Below the pieces are notes generated by a model. It was given only the letters and a program-made list of their open reading frames with translations, was not told where the DNA came from and did not search any database. A program made the translations under genes and the position numbers. This document shows positions 12,101 through 18,100 of a DNA stretch of 18,991 nt, piece after piece. The stretch comes from Phoronis pallida. Its lineage: Eukaryota; Phoronida; Phoronidae. The first letter of the stretch is position 1, and every line of letters begins with the position of its first letter. The stretch spans positions 1 to 18,991 of the forward strand of contig JAOXYC010179802.1 in NCBI GenBank assembly GCA_028565715.1, read 5' to 3'.

Positions 12101-15100
12101 TTATTTATGGCACTATGTACACGTGCTAATTGTTGTCGGATACATTAATTAAATGAAACACATGCAGAACAAAATAATGAGAATGACTTTTTCTGCAGTT
12201 GTTATATTTAATTATTCATATATAATGGAATACTCACCTTGTATTCATCATAGGCATCTCTGACATCCTCCAAGTCATTCTCATACCAGACAAACAACTC
12301 AGCAAACTTCTCAGATATCACCACACGAATACCAGGCCTCTGATGAATGGCGGAAAACCTGAAAAACAAAATTTGGAAATTAAAATATCGTCAGAATATT
12401 ATCAAACAAGGCGATTGATCAATGGGGAATCAAATACACCATTGTATAAACCAGGCATCTAATGTACATGTGGTTGAAAAATAGAAGAATAAAACATATT
12501 CATCAAATCTGAATTACAATCATATCACCATCAGCAACTGATTTCAATTTTTTTATGATAGTTCCAATTTTTTCTCATTTTTGCTAGCAAAATGCAAGAA
12601 TGTGTCTGTTTGAAACGAAACTGGCTAAAATATTGAAACAAACCTGGTCAACACATCTAGGCCTTCCCATGTCTTTAGTTTCCTTAGGAAGAGAATGTTG
12701 AGATAGGCCCCAAGGAACCGCTCCATTTCCTGGACTGTTACTAAGAACTTTGTGTAAGTATCTTCATAGTTTTCCTTGTCCTAGAAGAGATTATTAAATA
12801 AAGTTAAGTTATTAATACTTCCTGAGCCTCGCAAGGCTCATGAGGCCAAAAAAAAATTTACGCAATCAAAAACTCTCAATGATAACATAATGAATATTTC
12901 AAATATTAAATGTAATGTAAGGTCAATGAGAAATAGAAAACTTTTAGACTAAAGATTACTTTATTTTTGCAACAATGCTTGAAGGAGTTCTTCAAAATTA
13001 CTTTGAAAGTTTTTGGTTGTAATGAACTAAATACTTTCCAAAATTGATAATAATCACATCTAACTTCTTGCTTGTCAATAGGTTATAAGTGAAACAAAAT
13101 AAAGCAAGTCAGACTTGAACAAAAATAAAGATGAAACATAAGCAACAGAAACTGCTGACATTATAAGATTGTCTCACATCTATGCTTGGGATGTGCATTA
13201 GGATAATAAATGAATAAGCAGGGTTTTGTTTTCTGGTTCAAATTCTAACTGTGTACTAAGCCTTTGGATAATGTGACGACAAAATTGGCTAAAAGACTAA
13301 ATAGTAAAATGGCAACATAAAAGGTATCATAAGCTGTAACGTGAACAAGTGCTGTAATTATATATTAATGGAATTATTTTGAATACTGGAAATTTATATT
13401 TCTCATTTCGTAACATTGTGTCTATACCCCATGTACTCTAAAATGACAAATGATAATGTTTTGTAGTTTGACCATTCAAAACAATTCTTTGGTCAGCCAG
13501 AACTCCATTGGGCATAATAGCAATGTTAGGAGTGAGTAGAATAAATTTTCAGTATTCAATTAAATTTCATCATAACATCTTCAACAACTGGATGACTGAG
13601 AACATGCATGCCGTGAATGTGTGGTGTAATATTTACCTGCACGGATGATGTATTACTTAGCTGACCAGGTATCGGACCTGGTGTTGACTTTTTAACATAT
13701 GATTTTGACGGAGTCATTGACAGCTGCCAAATAAGTGCCAGAGAACAGTGTAAATATGTAGCCTTGAAACCGTAGTTAGTAATTAAATTCTGATCACAAG
13801 CGATTCATAAATTCACCCTGGTGTCATACTGAATCTCATGTATTTCATTGAAATAATTGAAATGTATTGTAGACAAAAAACATTTATTGTAAAACCAATA
13901 TAAATTCTTACCGAAAATCCAAAAATTTACATAATCTTAATTTAAATTAAAAAAAATTGATGTTATTCAAATAGTACGCATTTGTTTTTAAGACCTAAAT
14001 GCCTTGAATCTTGAAAAAAACGTAGTTCTATAACTCTACAAACCTTTGTTTCCACATCAAGCATTGTTTTAGTTGTAACAGTTGAGGACATGAGATCATT
14101 TAACTTCTTGAGATGATTTCTGATCAACCCCGACACACTGGGGCCATTCTGAGGGTCACCCTCACTGTAGTAGAGCTCTGAAATACACATATCAAGTTAA
14201 TATTCCAAAACTTTATTAAATTAATTTATTTGATGATTTTCATACATTTCAATGCACATGCTTTTAATCCTTGAAAATGATTAATGGCAAGGACACGGAA
14301 CAGGCATAGGCTACTAAATATCTGTAGTTCATCAAATATCTCATCTTCTATTGAATGAGGTGTACTTTACCTCAATGAATGTATTCAACCACCAGTGAAT
14401 ATCATTTATTTCACCGAGATCATGTTCCGTCAGTGTCTTGATAAAATTCACACCAAACTAAAATCATGAGGTAAATAATTCAGACTGGAATTGAACCCAG
14501 GTCTCTCTGATAACCGGTCAGATAATCTTCCATCTGAGTAACCAGCCCCTTCAATTGTCTGTGTTTTTCTCAATGCTAATTTTTTTTCTGTCTTCAAAAT
14601 ATCTCACTTTCGGCCAGTAAAGCATACATTTATTTAAACTTAGAATATCATCTCATACTCACTGAGAATATTAATATCCTCTAAAGTCATTGATGTCTTG
14701 GATACAATATGGTGCACTTCATCAGCCTGTCCGTCAATACCATCGCCATCAATATGATCATCTTCTCCATGCTCAGCAATGGCATCCAGGTTACGACTGT
14801 CACTCACATGAGCTGCTGCTAAAACATCAGCCTCAAAATCTGACACTGCAATACAAATTATACAATGTTGTAAAGCAATACAATTAATACAATGTGGTTA
14901 TGCGATAAAAATGATACAATCTTGCACTGTGCTAAAATAAAATATTATGACTCAAGATAAATAAATTTGTTTAAGCTATGGTTCAGGATTAAAAGAGGTC
15001 CAGAGAACCAATACTAAAAATATCAAAGTAACCTAAAATTGGTTGTTTGCAATATCAATGACATAGTATACTGTGTTCCTTGATTAGAACAAACTAAGAA

Positions 15101-18100
15101 ATGAATATTCAGTTTCTCATCATAAAAAGAATTATCGTAAAAGAAATTATTTCATTAAATTCCATGAGTGTCACATTGTTTAAAACTTAATTATTCTTTG
15201 CACAAATTTCCTACCTGGTTTATTGTTGTTATTTTCAGCCTCCTGATTTTCTTTCATCTTTTTGTACTTCATATAATCTTTCTCCTCTTCAGGCTCCTCA
15301 ACTAGAAAATCATCTTTCCGTGGTCGAGGCAAACCATTGGTTGTCAGAGACATCTTGTGGTACTGGGCCATGGTGTTGATAACATCCATGATCTGACGGA
15401 GGCGGGAACAAAAATTGTCCAAGTGACCAATCACAGCTTCTTCGTCAGCGATAGAAACACCATGACCAAGATGGTCACCAATGATAGATGAGGATTTCTT
15501 GGATGGTGAGTTGGTGCCTAGTGTGGGGCGTAACTTGTTGTGAGATCTGCAAGGATTAAATGGCATTTTTACATTTATCACTTGACTGAGAGAAAGATGG
15601 GAAGTAAATTTACATACGGCTACACTATTAGTGACAATTCCAGTATTGGCAAGCATTCAAATTGATTCACACAGAAACATGCCACAATGAAGCTGTAAAA
15701 CAATGCAATCATTGGGGAAGGTGTAGATTGAGACCAGTTCCTCTGTTCTTGACCATGATTGGACATTTTGCTGGGTTAGCTGCCAACGAGCGAGACAGAT
15801 TGGTTTTGTGGACACAAAAAAACGGGTGAAGCATGACGGTCCTACGCCATCATGGTCCTACGACACCATGGTCCTACGACACTATGGTCCTACGACATGA
15901 TGGTCCTACAACATCATAGTCCTACGATTCCAATAAAACGACATGATGATCCTACGATTGCGATAAAACAACATCATAGTTCTACAAAGTTTTACATCAA
16001 TCGTAGGACTATGATGTCGTTTTATCGTAATCGTAGGACCATCATGTCGTTTTATTCGAATTGTAGGACTATGATGTCGTTTTATTTGAATTGTAGGACC
16101 ATGATGTCGTTTTATCGCAATCGTAGGACCAACATGTCGTAGGACCATGGTGTGGTTTTATCGTCATCGTAGAACTATGATGTCATAGGACCATAGTGTT
16201 GTAGAACCATGATGTGGTAGGACCATGATGTGGTAGGACCAGTGTCGTAGGACCATCGTGTGCCCCCCCCCCCTGAAAACACTCAAAAAGATCTGTGTCA
16301 CAAAATGTTGCTGGATTTTCAATCATCCTTGGAATTAATAAAAAAATCTGAACTAAATTTTCTTAGAATTCAGTAAGATTCTAAAAATCCTTCACGTTCT
16401 TTTTTTAACTGAGTTTATAAAAAGCTGCAGCTACAGCATGATTTCAGGACAATTTTTTTTCAGACCTTGAATTCTATATAGACTTACCCTTCACTGTTGG
16501 CATGTCCACCAATTGTGCTCATAGACTGAAAATGTGAGAGTGCGTGTACCCCACCTAGAGCCTCACGCAATGCTCTGATAGATTCTCTGTAATGATTCTG
16601 TAGTAACACACATGACTTGAGCCGCTGGTATAATGTCTCATCAGACTGGTTCAGGGCAGTGGACTCTTTAGTTTTTTGAAGACGAGAACCCTACAGTGAC
16701 AAATGAAATTGCTTAAAAAGGGAAACAACAAAAGATACACAACATTCACTGAAATGAACTTTCTGTGATGGTGAGAAAAATATGACTTCTCACAAAACCA
16801 ATTTTGATAGTCACACATGTTGTTTTTTTATTTATCACTAAAGCCAGGTAAGTTTGTTTTGTTTGGTAAATGATTTACTTATTCAATAGAAAAAAAATTA
16901 ATCCCAATTTTATTAGTTTTTTTTCAAAACACACATGGTTATTCAATTGTTCTTGATTGCATAATGTAAATGTTGCATGCATGGTTATCCTTATATTAAT
17001 GAGTCGATCAATAATTACACTCCGAAGAAAAATAAATGTGTTATATAATTTCACATCAGGTTAATTTCTTTAGATTATAATTTATCTTATACTTATTATT
17101 TATTTATTTTTAAAAACACAAATATGGGCTTTTAAAACAGGTTGGGGTTCTCAAGGATTCTATATACTAGGATAGTTGTGCTAAAATAAAAAGTGTTGCA
17201 TTTAAAAGGCACGGTTAAAAGTCAATCAATTATAACTTTTAAAGACAACTAAATACTACAGGGTATTCTGATTCCCTTTTGGAATTATTACATTCAGTGA
17301 AATGAATAAAACGGAACAATGTGTTATAAGACAATACAAGGCATCACATTTTACCGTGTCTGTAGTTCTTGATTTCCTTGACTAACAAATACAGTGAAAA
17401 GAATACTTAGAAAAGAGTCTTTTAAAGTTTTTTGCTAACTCAAACAAAGAAACAAAAAATAGAGAAAATGAATAAAACTAGTAAGTGTGAATTAAATTCA
17501 AATTCAAAGACACTTATTAAACCAACTCAATTCAAACTGTGTAACAAAGAAAAGAAAATTAACCAAGTCAAAGCAACTTAGAAAAAAAAACAGTTTAACT
17601 GTAAAACTGAAAATTACCAAAGAGTAAAGATAAAATGTTTGAGAAGTAGAAACTATAGTCTCAAGGATACATATTTTTAAATAACATGGAGTATATGTTA
17701 TGTGTCAATGTGATGGTTGACATTTGACTTTTTTCTTAAAATCCAACTGCAAAGTCTAATTGTAAGAAAAACTGTTTTTAAGTTATGATTGTGTAAATTG
17801 ATTTTATTCTTCGAAAACAAGGTGGAACTCTAAACTCTTTTGAAAGAGTATCAAAAAGTCGACCATCACTATACAGCACAAATCAAAATATTATTGCTCT
17901 GGAAAAATCCCCTTGCTAAGGGAAGTGCTTCTAGAAGGGTTTCCTAGGAAACGATTTTGTTAAAACAAAAGTTGTCTTCATCTTGTATCTTCTAGAGGTA
18001 CTTCCCTTAGCAGTCTTTACAGGGATTTCCTTGCTTTTTGGTATATACTATATATTTGACATAGAAGAAAAGAAAGACAGAAGCCCCAGTACCTTGTTAA

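Noticed and set aside
14371-14457. Possible exon on the minus strand (FGVNFIKTLTEHDLGEINDI...), 29 codons, with acceptor GATTTTAG and donor GAG|GTAAAG
   Set aside because: Exons 14663-14845 and 14044-14177 join exactly in phase with canonical borders (one base plus AG makes Lys). Including this piece would break the frame on both sides. It adjoins a SINE remnant and may be a pseudo-exon.
15852-16148. Open frames on both strands encoding repeated peptides (RTMMSFYRNR and KRHHGPTI types)
   Set aside because: They arise because the 30-bp satellite units are divisible by three and the array is palindromic. There is no other sign of a gene.
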